From Streptomyces sp. NBC_01341 (GTDB taxonomy: Bacteria; Actinomycetota; Actinomycetes; Streptomycetales; Streptomycetaceae): 64,000 nucleotides of DNA. Shown in pieces: positions 63,064 to 64,000 of the stretch. Each line of letters starts with the position of its first letter. Position 1 is the first letter of the stretch. Below the pieces are notes generated by a model that was not told where the DNA came from, made no database searches, and saw only the letters and a list, made by a program, of their open reading frames with translations. The stretch covers positions 1,054,001 through 1,118,000 of the forward strand of contig NZ_CP108364.1 of the NCBI RefSeq assembly GCF_035946055.1, written 5' to 3'. Both the position numbers and the translations under genes were made by a program.

Positions 63064-63912
63064 TCACTCCCCGCCGCGGAGGATGGAGTTTCCTTCGTGG
63101 AGTTGTCCGGGAGCGACAGTGTCGAGCTGGAGCCGGCCGCTCTGTCCGTAGAAGGCGACGGGGTTGCGCCAGAGCACCTTGTCGACCTCGTCCTCGTCGA
63201 ACCCGGCCTTCAGCATGGCGTCGGCGACCTTGCGGGTCTTCAGCGGATCGCTCTTCCCCCAGTCCGCCGCCGAGTTGACGAGGATCCTGTCACTGCCGTG
63301 GTTCCGCAGGACCGAGACCATCCGGTCCTCGTCCATCTTGGTGTCGGGATAGATGGAGAAGCCGGCCCAGCAGCCGCTGTCCAGGGCGTCCTCGACGGTC
63401 GTCTCGTTGAGGTGGTCGAGCAGGACGAACTCCGGGGCGAGGTCGGACTCCCGGACGACGTCGATGGTCCGGTGCAGCCCGGCGAGCTTGTCGCGGTGGG
63501 GGGTGTGGACGAGAGCGGGCAGACCGTGCTCGGAGGCGAGCTGGAGCTGGGTGGCGAGGGCGGTGTCCTCGGCGGGCGTCATCGAGTCGTAGCCGATCTC
63601 ACCGACGGCGACGACGGAGTCCTTGACGAGATACCGGGGCAGCGCGTCCAGGACGGGAGTGCAGCGCGGGTCGTTCGCCTCCTTGGGGTTCAGGGCGAGC
63701 GTGCAGTGGTGGGCGATGCCGTACTGCGAGGCGCGGAACGGCTCCCAGCCCAGGAGCGCGTCGAAGTAGTCGAAGAAGCTGGCGGGCGAGGTGCGGGGCT
63801 GGCCGAGCCAGAAAGAGGGTTCCACCAGGGCCCGGACACCCGCGTCGTACATCGCCTGGTAGTCGTCCGTGGTGCGGGAGGTCATGTGGATGTGGGGGTC
63901 GAAGATGCGCAT
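63064..63912 (-). CDS. eboB: TatD-family metal-dependent hydrolase, EboB-like
   Basis: 282 aa. The amidohydrolase/TatD fold starts with the metal site FDPHIHMTSRTTDD. Further ligands are the Glu in AVGEIGYDSMTP, the His in LVHTPHRDK and in LLDHLNET, and the Asp in LVNSAADWGKSDP. The ATG overlaps the stop of the gene upstream (ATGA). TatD proteins of this branch occur as EboB in ebo clusters. The substrate is unknown. Confidence 0.88.
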   Translation of the reverse strand: MRIFDPHIHMTSRTTDDYQAMYDAGVRALVEPSFWLGQPRTSPASFFDYFDALLGWEPFRASQYGIAHHCTLALNPKEANDPRCTPVLDALPRYLVKDSVVAVGEIGYDSMTPAEDTALATQLQLASEHGLPALVHTPHRDKLAGLHRTIDVVRESDLAPEFVLLDHLNETTVEDALDSGCWAGFSIYPDTKMDEDRMVSVLRNHGSDRILVNSAADWGKSDPLKTRKVADAMLKAGFDEDEVDKVLWRNPVAFYGQSGRLQLDTVAPGQLHEGNSILRGGE

Positions 63913-64000
63913 CAGGACTCCTCCGTGGGGGCGGGGGCGGGACCGGGGGCCGTATGTTCGAGGACGATCAGCAGACCGGGGGGTACGGGGCGGCCCGCGG
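63912..64000 (-). CDS. C-terminal end of an upstream ebo-operon gene (cut by window edge)
   Basis: The last about 28 codons of a minus-strand gene: PVPPGLLIVLEHTAPG followed by a Pro/Ala tail ending EES. The TGA overlaps the eboB ATG, so it is in the same operon. By usual gene order it could be eboA, but this short piece does not prove it. Confidence 0.6.
   Translation of the reverse strand, partial: AGRPVPPGLLIVLEHTAPGPAPAPTEES

Noticed and set aside
1..64000. CRISPR arrays, integrated phage, insertion sequences, replication origin
   Set aside because: No spaced repeat array, transposase, integrase or terminal repeats and no cluster of DnaA boxes were seen on reading the window.

Overview
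This window is a chromosomal segment from a Streptomyces or a very close relative. GC content is very high, nearly all third codon positions are G or C, GTG and TTG starts are common, and the gene content is typical of the genus: a CYP157-type P450 pair, a SpoIIE/PAS phosphatase, an ebo cluster, DUF2254 and DUF1772 proteins and many small TetR, AraC or MocR regulator modules. There is no phage, integrase, transposase, CRISPR array or rRNA. The only RNA gene is a tRNA-Leu(GAG).

Layout. At 1-1.4 kb lie two membrane-anchored secreted proteins, the first cut by the window edge. At 2.1-7.2 kb come a cytochrome P450, an ABC exporter behind a SoxR-type promoter, an LtrA-like membrane protein and a YCII protein. 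At 7.3-14.6 kb, on the minus strand, is a choline/glycine-betaine operon: betaine aldehyde dehydrogenase, GMC (choline) dehydrogenase, and an ATPase, fused permease and lipoprotein for betaine uptake. It ends at a 22-bp perfect hairpin. At 15.3-20.4 kb are a PAS-SpoIIE phosphatase, an ATP-grasp protein and a coupled P450 pair whose first member is CYP157-like and lacks the ExxR motif. At 20.8-22.8 kb is a decayed locus with pieces of two Ser/Thr kinases and a large DEAD-type helicase broken by a stop codon and a frameshift.

At 22.9-29.5 kb are small regulator-plus-enzyme modules: AraC/VOC, YceI, MocR/MFS around a shared operator, and TetR/SnoaL/NmrA around a shared operator. At 29.6-37.1 kb are assorted genes: a hydrolase, a GT-C-like membrane protein, a truncated GtrA, a DUF1772 protein, a septum-formation-type lipoprotein, a methyltransferase, an N-formylglutamate amidohydrolase-like enzyme and a VOC protein. 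At 37.4-41.0 kb is a coupled pair: a P-loop NTPase and a membrane-anchored periplasmic-binding-protein-like receptor. At 41.2-47.1 kb is a ribose-type operon (LacI regulator, rbsA, an rbsC-rbsB fusion, rbsK, rbsD) with two identical operator sites, followed by the tRNA-Leu.

At 48.9-59.3 kb is a divergent oxalate/oxalyl-CoA gene group. One arm is an aldehyde dehydrogenase with SucD- and SucC-like CoA ligase subunits. The other is an oxalyl-CoA-decarboxylase-like TPP enzyme, formyl-CoA:oxalate CoA-transferase, a single-chain ADP-forming acyl-CoA synthetase and an OFA-family antiporter. A CATACAGT-N8-ACTGTATG inverted repeat sits between the arms and a 29-bp perfect hairpin closes the right arm. 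At 59.4-64 kb, on the minus strand, is an ebo cluster (eboB, eboE, eboF and an upstream partial gene) followed by a Tat-exported TIM-barrel protein.

The most interesting points are the CoA-ligase-rich oxalate locus, which might conserve energy as ATP; the receptor/NTPase pair; the SoxR-type promoter on the exporter; the P450 pair without its usual conservon; the ebo cluster with an exported TIM-barrel partner; and the decayed kinase-helicase locus.
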